A program made the position numbers and the translations under genes. The notes under the pieces were generated by a model. It saw nothing but the letters and a program-made list of their open reading frames with translations, was not told the origin of the DNA and ran no database searches. From Candidatus Caenarcanales bacterium (GTDB lineage Bacteria > Cyanobacteriota > Vampirovibrionia > LMEP-6097), in contig JABSOS010000002.1 of assembly GCA_013216135.1 (NCBI GenBank), positions 62,001 to 126,000 of the forward strand: 64,000 nucleotides of DNA. Direction: 5' to 3'. Shown here one piece after another: positions 37,900 through 48,409 of this stretch; within the stretch, counting starts at the first letter, position 1; each line of letters opens with the position of its first letter.

Positions 37900-39971
37900 T
37901 ATTGCTCCTCCTTCACCCTAGACATAAATTCCTTATGAATGTTAATTACTTTTTTACTACTATCCTCATAGCGATAATAGTGCCCTTCACTGTCTAAGAA
38001 CCATGTCTGTTCAGTGTCATTAAGATTCAAATACATAATTTCATCAAGTATTCTTTTTCTAATATCTTTATCTTCAACTAAAATCATCGCTTCGACTCTT
38101 CTATGGAAACTTCTTGGCATCCAATCAGCAGAGGATAAATATACTTTAGATTTAGCACTTGGTAAGGCTTCACCATTAGCAAAACATACTAAACGTGAAT
38201 GTTCCAAGAAGCGCCCCACGATACTTCTTACACGAATATTTTCAGAGAGACCAGCAATGCCTGGTTTCAGGCAACAAATACCTCTGATAACTAATTCTAT
38301 TTTCACACCAGCCGTAGAAGCTTCATAGAGCTTATCAATAATCTTAGAATCCACTAAAGAGTTAAGCTTAAGCCAAATCCCAGCAGGCTTTCCAGCCTTT
38401 GCGTTATTTATCTCAATATCTATAAAATCAAAAATCTTCCTCTGCAGTGCAATAGGAGAGATACTAAATTTTTTTAAACCCGCTGGTTGAACATAGCCAG
38501 TAATATAGTTAAAAACCTTAGTCGCTTCTAAAGCAAGATCTTGATCAGCACTAAAGTAACTGATATCAGTATAAATTTTTGCTGTAATAGGATGATAATT
38601 ACCAGTAGAAAAGTGTAAATAATTAACTATTTCATCTTCTTCTTTTCTGCTGATCAGAAGTAATTTCACGTGAGTTTTATACTTCATAAACCCAAAAACC
38701 ACTTGGGCACCAGCATCTTCTAAAACTTGGGCGACATGAATATTTTTTTCTTCATCAAACCTAGCTTTAAGCTCAACAACTACAGTAACAGACTTTCCAT
38801 GTTCAGCTGCTTGAGCAAGGGCTTTTACTATAGGAGAATTATCACTAGTTCTATACAAGGTTTGTTTAATAGAAATTACATTCGGGTCATTTGCAGCTTG
38901 TTCGACTAAATCTATAACTGGATCAAAAGATTCATATGGATGGTGTAAAAGGACATTGCGGTGTTTAATAACAGCAAACATATCACCTGAAAACTCTTTT
39001 ATATAATCTGGTATAGCTGGATTGAAAGGCTGGAACTTAAACTTAGATTTATTTTCCATACTAATTTCTTCGATATCAGATAAATTCAAAAGACCATCAA
39101 TTTCAAAAATCGCGTCAGGTTCAACATGAAGTTCATTTGTCGCAAACTCAATCAAGTCACGATCAATATCTTTATTCACCATTAACCTAATCACACTTCC
39201 GTGTTTTCTTTTATTCAAAGCAGATTTGAAACTTTCAATTAATTCTTCTACATCCTCTAAATCATCATCGATATCCATTTCACTATCACGAATTAAATGA
39301 ATATAGCCTGAAGAAATAATGTTAAAGTTAGGCATTACCTTTCTTAGAAAGAGTCTGATCGCATCTTCAGTCGGTAGAATTCTTTTATTCTCACCACAGA
39401 TTTTTATAAATCTTTGCATATTTTGAGGGATAGGAATAATAGACCACTGAAATTTATCGTGTTCCTTATCAAAGAGTTTTAAAACTATAGATAGTGCATC
39501 ATTAGGAATAACTGGAAAAGGATGCAAAGGATCAATAGCTAGAGGAGTAATAGCTGGAAAAATTTTCTTTAAAAAATAATCCTCAAGCCACTCTAGCTCC
39601 TTCTTACGTAAATCTACAGACTTAATTATTTCTACACCCTGCTCTTTAAGTTCATCACAGAGATGGGTAAAGCAAAGACTTTGATCTTTAAAAATAACCT
39701 TAGATTTTTTGTAAATATAATCTAACTGCTGCGTGACGGTTAAACCTTCTTTACTGACTATCCCAATATCAGCCGCTTTTTTTCTTTTCAAACCAGCAAC
39801 CCTGACCATATAGAATTCATCTAAGTTACGGTCAGAAATGGCAAGAAATTTTAATTTCTCTAAAAGCGGAGTTTTAGAATTCATTGCTTCTTCAAGCACA
39901 CGGCAATTAAATTCAAGCCAAGAAAGCTCTCTATTTATAAGCCTATTAGGTGAATTAATATCAATGGACAT
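37899..39971 (-). CDS. ppk1: Polyphosphate kinase 1
   Basis: INRELSWLEFNCRVLEEA, LHHPYESFDPV, ELKARFDEEKNI, GRFLEHSR. Confidence 0.96.
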   Translation of the reverse strand: MSIDINSPNRLINRELSWLEFNCRVLEEAMNSKTPLLEKLKFLAISDRNLDEFYMVRVAGLKRKKAADIGIVSKEGLTVTQQLDYIYKKSKVIFKDQSLCFTHLCDELKEQGVEIIKSVDLRKKELEWLEDYFLKKIFPAITPLAIDPLHPFPVIPNDALSIVLKLFDKEHDKFQWSIIPIPQNMQRFIKICGENKRILPTEDAIRLFLRKVMPNFNIISSGYIHLIRDSEMDIDDDLEDVEELIESFKSALNKRKHGSVIRLMVNKDIDRDLIEFATNELHVEPDAIFEIDGLLNLSDIEEISMENKSKFKFQPFNPAIPDYIKEFSGDMFAVIKHRNVLLHHPYESFDPVIDLVEQAANDPNVISIKQTLYRTSDNSPIVKALAQAAEHGKSVTVVVELKARFDEEKNIHVAQVLEDAGAQVVFGFMKYKTHVKLLLISRKEEDEIVNYLHFSTGNYHPITAKIYTDISYFSADQDLALEATKVFNYITGYVQPAGLKKFSISPIALQRKIFDFIDIEINNAKAGKPAGIWLKLNSLVDSKIIDKLYEASTAGVKIELVIRGICCLKPGIAGLSENIRVRSIVGRFLEHSRLVCFANGEALPSAKSKVYLSSADWMPRSFHRRVEAMILVEDKDIRKRILDEIMYLNLNDTEQTWFLDSEGHYYRYEDSSKKVINIHKEFMSRVKEEQ

Positions 39972-40003
39972 ATAGTTTGACTAATAATATTATATTCCCA
40001 TTT

Positions 40004-41590
40004 TTACCTATACAGATAAACCAGAACTGCAGTAACTATTAAAAGCAAAATAGATAAATTAATATAATTCTTATACCAAGGCAGTGACTTTAAATTCCTC
40101 ATATCTTCTTTAAAGTAATTAATGGACCAGATAAAGTTTTCTTTAACATCAAGAGATGGTTTATTTTTATCTAACTTAGAGCAGATAATTAAAACCAAAC
40201 TTGATAAAACAAAAAGCAATGGAGCTTTATGTAAATAATGAATATTAGCAATAAAATCAATATCTCTAAAGAATAATAAAATAGCAGCTGTAAGAACCCC
40301 AAAGACCATACTTACAAAAGCCGCATTTGCCGTAGCCCCCTTCCAGAAAATACCCCAGATAAAGACCACCGCAATAGGTGGCACTAAGTACGATAAAACC
40401 ATCTGTACATAAGTAAAGAGTGAATCAAATTTAGTAATTTGAGTTGCAGTAAAAATAGCAGCAATTAATAAAAAAAAAGTTATAACCTTTCCCGCTTTAA
40501 CTAATTGATCACTAGTCCAGTTAGGCTTTATTAATCGAATGTAATCCATCGTAAGTAAAGTAGAAGCAGAGTTTAGAGCTGCACTCATACTAGAAGCCAT
40601 CGCAGCTAAAAGCCCAGCTATAACTAAACCTACTAAGCCTACAGGTAAAATATCAAAAACCAAAGTTGGAAAAACCATATCTCCCTTAGGTAAATCAGGG
40701 TAAAGAAACCTTGCCATAGTTCCTGGTAAAACCATCATGAATAAAATAGGTAATTTAATTAAAGCTGCAAAAAGTGAACCCCACCTAGCATGGTTTAAGT
40801 CAATCGCTGAAAGTGTCCTCTGAACCATGAACTGGTTAGTACCCCAAAAATAAAAACCAATTAGAGTCACCCCGAAAACAAGTCCCGTCCACGGAAGATG
40901 AGGGTCATCAATAGGTCTAATTAAGCTGAGCATCTCCGAAGGAGTTACCTTTAGAACATTTTCCCATGAACCTATCTGAGCAAAAGTTGCATAAGCAACT
41001 ACTGCAGAAGCTACTAATAATAGAATGGTCTGAATCAGCTCAGTATAAATAACTGAGGTTAAACCGCCTGGAATCGTATAGATAGCAGCAGCTACAGCTA
41101 AAAGAGAAATAATTAGTATCGGGTCAACATCAGGTAAAACAAGCTTAGCAACTATATAACCCCCATAAAGAGTACCAGCAATATCAACAGCAATATTACT
41201 TAAAACAGTTAGCGCAGAGAAAAACATGCGAGATCTTCTGTCATAGCGCTTTTCTAAAAATTCAGGAATCGTATAAATCTTAGAGCTTAAATAAAAAGGA
41301 ATAAAGAAGAGCGACATAAAAACTAAAATAATCGCAGCAGTCCATTCATAGTTAAAAACTGAAATACCTTTACTATAAGCATCTCCAGGTAAACCTATTA
41401 AAGTTATACTCGTTATATTTGCACCTATTAAAGAAATACCAATAACAGGTCATGCTATCTTTCCACCAGCTAAGAAATAATCTTTAGCTGAACTTTCCTT
41501 TTTAGCAAAACTTAAGCCATATATAGTAATGCCTACTAAGTAAACAGCAATGATTACTATATCGATCCATGTTATTTGAAAATTTCCCAT
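40004..41590 (-). pseudogene. Sodium:solute symporter (SSS family), interrupted by in-frame TGA at 41450-41452
   Basis: Track lists 40004..41317 only. Upstream in-frame sequence from ATG 41590 is MGNFQITWIDIVIIAVYLVGITIYGLSFAKKESSAKDYFLAGGKIA-TGA-PVIGISLIGANITSITLIGLPGDAYSKGISVFNYEW..., continuous with the listed ORF. Confidence 0.85.
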
Positions 41591-41632
41591 TATCAGCTTT
41601 GATACTAGTCAATTATCACATGGGTGAAAAAC

Positions 41633-43291
41633 TTATGCAAAGCTTACGCTCTTATCGATCGCCTCATTTAATAGTTTACGCTCTTGCTCTTGCCTAAAGT
41701 CATTCCAGTTTAGCCTTGCAGTCATCTCTCTAATAATAAGTTCTTTAAGATTATGAATTTTATCGATATCAAAGTATAAGAAAGAGGATCTTCTTTCACA
41801 GAAATCTAAAGCGCTCTTAACCATCTCATGGTCTATCGAGTAAATAAGCTCAGCTAAAACTATTGCAGTATCATTTTTAATAGCGTCCTGCTCTAGTTTA
41901 AGATGCTTAAAGTAATCCAAAATTTTAGTGGCATTTAAACCATAATTATCAAAAAGGTGATCAATAAAGAAATTATCATCAAAATATGAACTTAAATACT
42001 CATTTAGTGTTTGTTTAAAGGATTCCATCGCTTCTTCAGAATCAAACTCAGATGAAAGTAACTTCAAATTTTTAGTTTTTGATTTTACAAATTTATCTTT
42101 TAGATTAGTTTTAATCAATTTCTTTAAAACCCTATCAACAATACGCTCAGCCATTTTCCTGTATCCAGTGAGCTTTCCACCAGCTATTGAAATCAAACCA
42201 TCTTCAGATTCAAAGATTTCATCTTTTCTTGAAAGTTCACTTGGAGACTTACCTTCTTCATGAATAAGAGGTCTCAGCCCCGCCCATGAAGATTTAACCT
42301 GACCTGAATTTAAATTAAGAGAAGGGAACATAGCATTAGCAGCAGCTAAAACATAATCTTCATCTTCTTTTTCAACACGAACGTCATCCAAACTACCATC
42401 ATAGTTAGTATCAGTAGTACCAATATAAGTAGTTTTATCTCTAGGTATAGCAAAAACCATTCTTCCTTTCACTGGTTCATCAAAGTAAACTGATTGTTTA
42501 ATGGGAAAAACTTCTTTATCAACAACTAAATGGATACCTTTAGTTAAATGCAACCTCTTGTTTAAAGTTTCTTTTTTTTGTTGTTTAAGACGAATCTTAT
42601 CAACCCAAGGACCAGCAGAATTTACTATAATCTCACCTTCTACACTAAATTCTTCCTTAGTTTCATGGTCAATACATTTCACATAGTTCATTGAGCCGTC
42701 ATGTCTATAATCAAAGTCCTGAACCTCGACATAGTTTATACAGTCTGCACCCAATGAAACCGCTGTTTTAATAATCTCAATAGTTAAACGAGCATCATCA
42801 GTTCTGTATTCATAATATAATCCTGAACCTAAAAGCTGATCTTCATTTAATAAAGGTTCTATACCTAGAGTTTCTTCTTTTGAAAGCATCTTTCTGCATT
42901 CTTCTTTCTTAACTCCAGCAAGAAAGTCATAGAGAGAAAGACCAAAAGAAGTTAATAACTTACCATATGTACCACCTTTAATTAAAGGTAATAACATCTT
43001 CTCAGGCTTAACTAAATTTGGAGCAAGTTTATGAACTACAGCTCTTTCACTTCCAACTTCATGAACTAAAGCAAAATCAAACTGTTTAAGGTAACGTAAG
43101 CCACCATGAATTAATTTAGTAGACTTTGAGCTAGTTCCACTTGCAAAATCTCCCTTCTCAACTAAAGCAACTGATAAACCTCTAGAAACAGCATCAAGTG
43201 CAATCCCTGCACCTGTAATTCCACCACCAATAACAATTAAGTCATATTTTTGAGTTTTTATCTTAGCTAGTATTTCACTTCTATCTATCAT
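41633..43291 (-). CDS. glpD: Glycerol-3-phosphate dehydrogenase (FAD)
   Basis: YDLIVIGGGITGAGIALDAVSRGLSVALVEKGDFASGTSSKSTKLIHGGLRYL. Confidence 0.96.
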   Translation of the reverse strand: MIDRSEILAKIKTQKYDLIVIGGGITGAGIALDAVSRGLSVALVEKGDFASGTSSKSTKLIHGGLRYLKQFDFALVHEVGSERAVVHKLAPNLVKPEKMLLPLIKGGTYGKLLTSFGLSLYDFLAGVKKEECRKMLSKEETLGIEPLLNEDQLLGSGLYYEYRTDDARLTIEIIKTAVSLGADCINYVEVQDFDYRHDGSMNYVKCIDHETKEEFSVEGEIIVNSAGPWVDKIRLKQQKKETLNKRLHLTKGIHLVVDKEVFPIKQSVYFDEPVKGRMVFAIPRDKTTYIGTTDTNYDGSLDDVRVEKEDEDYVLAAANAMFPSLNLNSGQVKSSWAGLRPLIHEEGKSPSELSRKDEIFESEDGLISIAGGKLTGYRKMAERIVDRVLKKLIKTNLKDKFVKSKTKNLKLLSSEFDSEEAMESFKQTLNEYLSSYFDDNFFIDHLFDNYGLNATKILDYFKHLKLEQDAIKNDTAIVLAELIYSIDHEMVKSALDFCERRSSFLYFDIDKIHNLKELIIREMTARLNWNDFRQEQERKLLNEAIDKSVSFA

Positions 43292-43292
43292 C

Positions 43293-44783
43293 TTAGTTTT
43301 TCAGCCAACCTTTACTATAGTTAACGGCTTTCTTCCAACCATTATAAAGCTTTTCTTTTTTAGACTCATCAAACTTAGTATTAAAAAGCTCAGAATTTTT
43401 ATTCATATTAACTAATTCTTCTAAGCTATATAAGCCTATGAAATTAGCTACCATAGCAGCTATCCCAAAAGCAGTAAGCTCCACATTATCTTGTCTTAAG
43501 ACATCGATCCCCAATACTCCAGACAGAAAGTTAAGCATGAAATCATTTTTTGACCCACCACCATCTACACTTAATGACTTTAATTTGCATTGCATATCAT
43601 TTTCCATCGAACCGGCAACATCCTTGGTTTGGTAAGCTAGTGACTCTAACGTTGCTCTAATTAAATGATTCTTTCCAGTATCTAAATTTAATCCGATAAT
43701 AGTTCCACGCGCATACATGTCCCAATAGGGCGATCCTAAACCTGAGAATGCTGGGACAAAATATAAATTATCCATCTCTTCTTCAGAAATACTTTCAGCT
43801 ATAGCTGAAGATTCTTTGATATCTTCTAAAACTTGCATTTTATTTTTAAGCCAGTTTAAAGCAGAACCAGCTATAAAGATACTTCCCTCTAAAGCATAGT
43901 TAACTTTTTTATCCTTTAAACTAAAAGCAACTGTAGAAAGTAAACCATTTTTAGATTCGACAATTTCTTCACCAGTATTCACTAAAAGAAAACAACCAGT
44001 TCCATAAGTATTTTTAGCTTCACCCTTTTTAAAACAAGTGTGCCCAAAAAGAGAAGCATTCTGATCACCAGCAACAGAAACGATTTTTATTTTTTTATCA
44101 TTGATCTCACATTCTAAATACTCTGCCTGAGAAGTTTTCAATTCAGGTAAAAGTGAAGCAGGGATATTAAAAATCTCCAAAAGTTCTTTATCCCAATTCA
44201 TATCATGAATATTAAAAAGCATTGTTCTAGCTGCATTTGAATGATCAGTAAGATGTTTCTTCCCCTGAGATAGCTTCCACATTAACCAAGTATCCACAGT
44301 CCCAAAAAGTAAATTGCCAGCTTCTGCTTCTTTTCTAATTTCAGGATTAGAGTCTAAAATCCATGAGATTTTAGTTGCTGAGAAGTAAGCATCTAAAACT
44401 AAACCTGTTTTATTTTTTATAGTTTTATCTAAACCTTTTTGAGTAAGCTCTTCACAGTAATCAGCAGTTCTCATATCTTGCCATACGATAGCTGGATAAA
44501 CGGGCTTAGAAGTATTTTTATCCCAAATAATACTAGTTTCACGCTGATTGGTAATTCCAGCATAAACCTCAGCATCATTTTCAAGACCTTCTAAAATTTT
44601 TTCGATACAAGTAAACTGTGCTTGAAATAACTCTTCTGGACATTGTTCCACCCAAGATGATTGTGGATAGCTTTGCCCAACTTCAATTTGGTGAGACTTT
44701 AAAGTCTCAAGTTTATCATTGTAAAGAATAGCTCTAGAACTAGAAGTACCTTGATCTATTGCCAAGAAATATCTCTTCATCAT
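43293..44783 (-). CDS. glpK: Glycerol kinase
   Basis: LAIDQGTSSSRAILY, ITNQRETSIIWDK, TYGTGCFLLVNTG. Confidence 0.96.
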   Translation of the reverse strand: MMKRYFLAIDQGTSSSRAILYNDKLETLKSHQIEVGQSYPQSSWVEQCPEELFQAQFTCIEKILEGLENDAEVYAGITNQRETSIIWDKNTSKPVYPAIVWQDMRTADYCEELTQKGLDKTIKNKTGLVLDAYFSATKISWILDSNPEIRKEAEAGNLLFGTVDTWLMWKLSQGKKHLTDHSNAARTMLFNIHDMNWDKELLEIFNIPASLLPELKTSQAEYLECEINDKKIKIVSVAGDQNASLFGHTCFKKGEAKNTYGTGCFLLVNTGEEIVESKNGLLSTVAFSLKDKKVNYALEGSIFIAGSALNWLKNKMQVLEDIKESSAIAESISEEEMDNLYFVPAFSGLGSPYWDMYARGTIIGLNLDTGKNHLIRATLESLAYQTKDVAGSMENDMQCKLKSLSVDGGGSKNDFMLNFLSGVLGIDVLRQDNVELTAFGIAAMVANFIGLYSLEELVNMNKNSELFNTKFDESKKEKLYNGWKKAVNYSKGWLKN

Positions 44784-44818
44784 TCAAATATTATAGACTG
44801 ATATTAAAGAAGTTTAAA

Positions 44819-47800
44819 TTAAATACCAGTATAGGCATCACTATTATAGTCAGAATTACTATTATCTAGGCTACTTCGTTGAGTTTCAAATGAAGTCATC
44901 GCCCCCTCATAACTACTTATGAGAGTTTGATTAGAATTTTCTTTAGACTCTTCATCATTAATAAGTGTCTGATAGAATTCAATCATTGAATCAAAGTAAT
45001 CAACAAGACCATCATTATGAGTTGCTGCAAACCCTAAGAATTCATCAAATTTATCCTGAATCATAGTTGTTATATCATCTTCAACAAAATCACTACTATT
45101 TTCATTAACAACCCCAGAAATTAATCTAAGTCTCAATTCATTATTCATTAAACCATCATCTTTGAGTTGGGTAATATCATTAATGAGACTCAATGACTCA
45201 TCTGTTATTTCGTCAGTAATCTTATATTCCCCACCTACGTATTCAGCTAAAGCTGCACTATCTTCAACATTAAATCCTAAAGAAAGCATCATCATTTCAT
45301 TACTGATATTAATTGCAATATCACCTAATTCTGGATCTAATGCAATTTCATCATCAGTAGAGATACTCTCTCTTAACTTAAGTTCAACTGCCTCATTAGC
45401 TTGATCTAACATATTTGTAAGTTCAATAAACCTTTGCTCAGCTTCATCTGAAGCAAATCCAAACTCTTGAATATTACTGATCATTGTTTCATTTGCATCA
45501 CTTTGTTCAGCAAAGAAAAATTCTAATGATTCATAAAGAAGCTTGTCATTATCACTTACATTAGGTCCCTTAGCAAGTCCACTATACATAGCAGTCTTAC
45601 CTAAATTCATAGAATCATTCACAAGAAGTGCATCAAAACCAGATTCATGTCTCTTGTCACCGACAACCTTCATCATTATGTCGTAATCTTCAGTGTCAAT
45701 AATACCGTCAGAGTTAAAATCAAGGTTCAGATCTTCACCTTCTACACCATAATTTTCATGAAATGCAGCTAAAACATCTTCCACAGCATCAGCATTTAAA
45801 GTACCATCATCATTAAAGCCACCTAAGTTTGCCACTACTTTTTCTGTAGTTTCATCATTTTGAATAACAGCCATCATCGATTCCATTTTCAAGAACCATT
45901 TTTCTTCTAATTCTCTGTATTCATCAGTGTTCTTAGCATCAGCATGCTGCAAATCACCATTATTATAGAGATAAGCTTCCATTTGATCACCAATGTCCAT
46001 CATTTCATGGAATTGATTTTCAATAAATTTAGCCTCTGCATCAGTCATTTGACTTTCACCACCTTTAAATTCATTGTTATTTACATCATGAAATAGAGCT
46101 GATCTCAAGCCCCACATAGCGTGATACTGTTGATTAGATTGATGAAATAAAGCGTAACCACTTTGAGCAAGCTCCGATGTAGTAAAATTATCGTTATCAT
46201 CACTAACAAAGTTATCTTCAAAATGAATCAAATCTACTTTACTATTTCCTGAGACATTATCAGTAGCATTAGCAATATCTACATCTATATAATCTCTTAT
46301 ATAATTACCTCTATCAGCATATGAAATATGAATTGCTTCACCAATCATATCCATAAGTTTAAGTTTATTTTCATCTCCACCACGAAGCCCTACTAAAAAT
46401 ACATTAGATTCATTTCTAATGTTTTCAAAGTATGATAACGAAAAATCATTCCACCAATCAGAGCCTGGATTTGCATCACCATACTCCATAGCATCAGTCA
46501 TCATATCTGTTCTACTTTGAGTAAGGTCTTGCATCTCATCTAACATGTCAGTAACATTTGCATTACCTGCCTTATGGTGCCACGCAAGTCCAATATCTTG
46601 CTTAGCATCCCAGTTAGCTTGATTTGCTGCCCAATTATTATAACGATATTCTCTCCAATCTTTCTTTTGCTGAGAAGTGTCACCAGCATTATCATGAAAA
46701 GCATCTAAAGCTTCAAATTTATCTTCAACAGTATGAACATAGCGTCCACTACTTGCAAGAAACTGAGATAACACTGCAGTATCTTCATCTTCGTAATTAC
46801 CAGTAAAGAAAGTTTCATCCCCAATAGTTGTAAACAACTCAGGATTAGCTTCTTCGTCAATCTTAGCTACAGCTAAAACATCCATTTGAGTTCTAAATGT
46901 TCCCCAACCTACATCTGTAGACATACTTTTATAGAAATCTAAAGCCTCATCAAAACTAATGATCATATCACCATCACTAATGGTCTCTAAAGTATTTTCA
47001 ACATTTTGAATTGTATCTGCATTTACACCATTAGCAATTAAAGCAGCTTTGATTACATCTAAATCAATACCATCAACTTCACCACCATTCTGGTAAGCAG
47101 TCGTAATTAATGCAGCAATCTCAGTGGTTTCCACCGCACCATCTCTATCAAAATTAGTTAACTTAAGTGCTTTCTCTTTCATAGAAGTAACACTTTCTTT
47201 TGCCTGTGCATATTTAGAGTCTTCACCTGTATATAAAGCTTTAACATCAGCAATAGTAGTAACCTGGATAATATCACTCTCCATATCTTCGATAATCCAG
47301 CCACTAAGTGGATCTATACCATCTGCTTCCCATGATGCAACAACAGCCTGGTCTAAAGCATCATTTGAAGTCTTCATCGTATGAACAGACTCAACAAACT
47401 CTCTGGCTCTTCTTGAAGCTTCAGCCTTTGCACTAAGAATGTTTGCCTCATCTGAACCTACTCCATATTGAGCGACTGCATCTGAAAGCTGCTCATTAAA
47501 CTCAATTTCATAATCAAAAGTCTTCTCATAAGCTTCAAGGTCTTTAACAGACATACCTTCAGATAGCTTAGTTAACATTTCTTTAGCTTTGTTAAGCTTC
47601 ATAGCTGCAACATTAGTTTTAGAAAAAGGAGCTCCAATCATTCCTTCATGAACATTCATATCTACATCTTGAATGTTTTCATTTTGAGCTTCAGATTGAA
47701 AGTTAACTACTAAATCATCATAAGTGTTTAGAATCTCTATGAAAATTTCCTTTTCAGCAGTACCTAAAGTATTATATGTATCTTCTATGCCTAGATCATT

Positions 47801-48328
47801 CAGGAAAGTTTGTTCTTTATCAAAAATAGCAAGAGAAATCTGATTCTCTTCATATTCCTGAATCATTTTTTTATAGACATCTTCAACTTCTTGAGTGCCT
47901 TCTCCTAAATATTTCAACTTTTCAAAATCTGGATAATAATCAGTATTCTGTGCCAACTCTAAAGGATCATTTTCCGCTGGAATGCCTATAATGTTAATCA
48001 TAAAACTATCGATTTCATTATTAACAATGGCAATATTCTCTTTTGATTGATCAATAAAGTTATTGACGTAGTTATTTAATTCACCGATTTCTAGTATTAC
48101 ATTTGAAGAAGTTTCTACACCATTATTATACGTAGTTTGATCTGTTTGGTCACTGATATACTCCCCGAAAGCATCCTCACCACCTTCTATCTCGTTGTGC
48201 ATTATAGGAGTGACTTCAGCTTGTTCTGTATATCTAAAATTCGCACTACCTAGAATATTCTCTTCGTACATTTTATTTACGTCTTGTAAGTAATTCTTGT
48301 AATACTCTAAATCTTTATTAATTTCCAT
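44819..48328 (-). CDS. Large acidic hypothetical protein (1169 aa) with EF-hand-like Ca-binding loops
   Basis: NFDRDGAVETTE and DFNSDGIIDTED fit the EF-hand/dockerin-type loop; no signal peptide. Confidence 0.65.
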   Translation of the reverse strand: MEINKDLEYYKNYLQDVNKMYEENILGSANFRYTEQAEVTPIMHNEIEGGEDAFGEYISDQTDQTTYNNGVETSSNVILEIGELNNYVNNFIDQSKENIAIVNNEIDSFMINIIGIPAENDPLELAQNTDYYPDFEKLKYLGEGTQEVEDVYKKMIQEYEENQISLAIFDKEQTFLNDLGIEDTYNTLGTAEKEIFIEILNTYDDLVVNFQSEAQNENIQDVDMNVHEGMIGAPFSKTNVAAMKLNKAKEMLTKLSEGMSVKDLEAYEKTFDYEIEFNEQLSDAVAQYGVGSDEANILSAKAEASRRAREFVESVHTMKTSNDALDQAVVASWEADGIDPLSGWIIEDMESDIIQVTTIADVKALYTGEDSKYAQAKESVTSMKEKALKLTNFDRDGAVETTEIAALITTAYQNGGEVDGIDLDVIKAALIANGVNADTIQNVENTLETISDGDMIISFDEALDFYKSMSTDVGWGTFRTQMDVLAVAKIDEEANPELFTTIGDETFFTGNYEDEDTAVLSQFLASSGRYVHTVEDKFEALDAFHDNAGDTSQQKKDWREYRYNNWAANQANWDAKQDIGLAWHHKAGNANVTDMLDEMQDLTQSRTDMMTDAMEYGDANPGSDWWNDFSLSYFENIRNESNVFLVGLRGGDENKLKLMDMIGEAIHISYADRGNYIRDYIDVDIANATDNVSGNSKVDLIHFEDNFVSDDNDNFTTSELAQSGYALFHQSNQQYHAMWGLRSALFHDVNNNEFKGGESQMTDAEAKFIENQFHEMMDIGDQMEAYLYNNGDLQHADAKNTDEYRELEEKWFLKMESMMAVIQNDETTEKVVANLGGFNDDGTLNADAVEDVLAAFHENYGVEGEDLNLDFNSDGIIDTEDYDIMMKVVGDKRHESGFDALLVNDSMNLGKTAMYSGLAKGPNVSDNDKLLYESLEFFFAEQSDANETMISNIQEFGFASDEAEQRFIELTNMLDQANEAVELKLRESISTDDEIALDPELGDIAINISNEMMMLSLGFNVEDSAALAEYVGGEYKITDEITDESLSLINDITQLKDDGLMNNELRLRLISGVVNENSSDFVEDDITTMIQDKFDEFLGFAATHNDGLVDYFDSMIEFYQTLINDEESKENSNQTLISSYEGAMTSFETQRSSLDNSNSDYNSDAYTGI

Positions 48329-48409
48329 AATTTACGCTCCACCTAAAAGAAGATATAACCTCTAAAAGTTAAGAGCTAATTAAAGTTAATACGTTCTTTT
48401 GAAAATTTT

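Noticed and set aside
8331-41452. Genome-wide recoding of UGA as Trp or another amino acid
   Set aside because: UGA terminates well-supported genes here (ggpS, the PurD-like ORF), and the other interruptions are UAA or frameshifts, so a local mutation is more likely.
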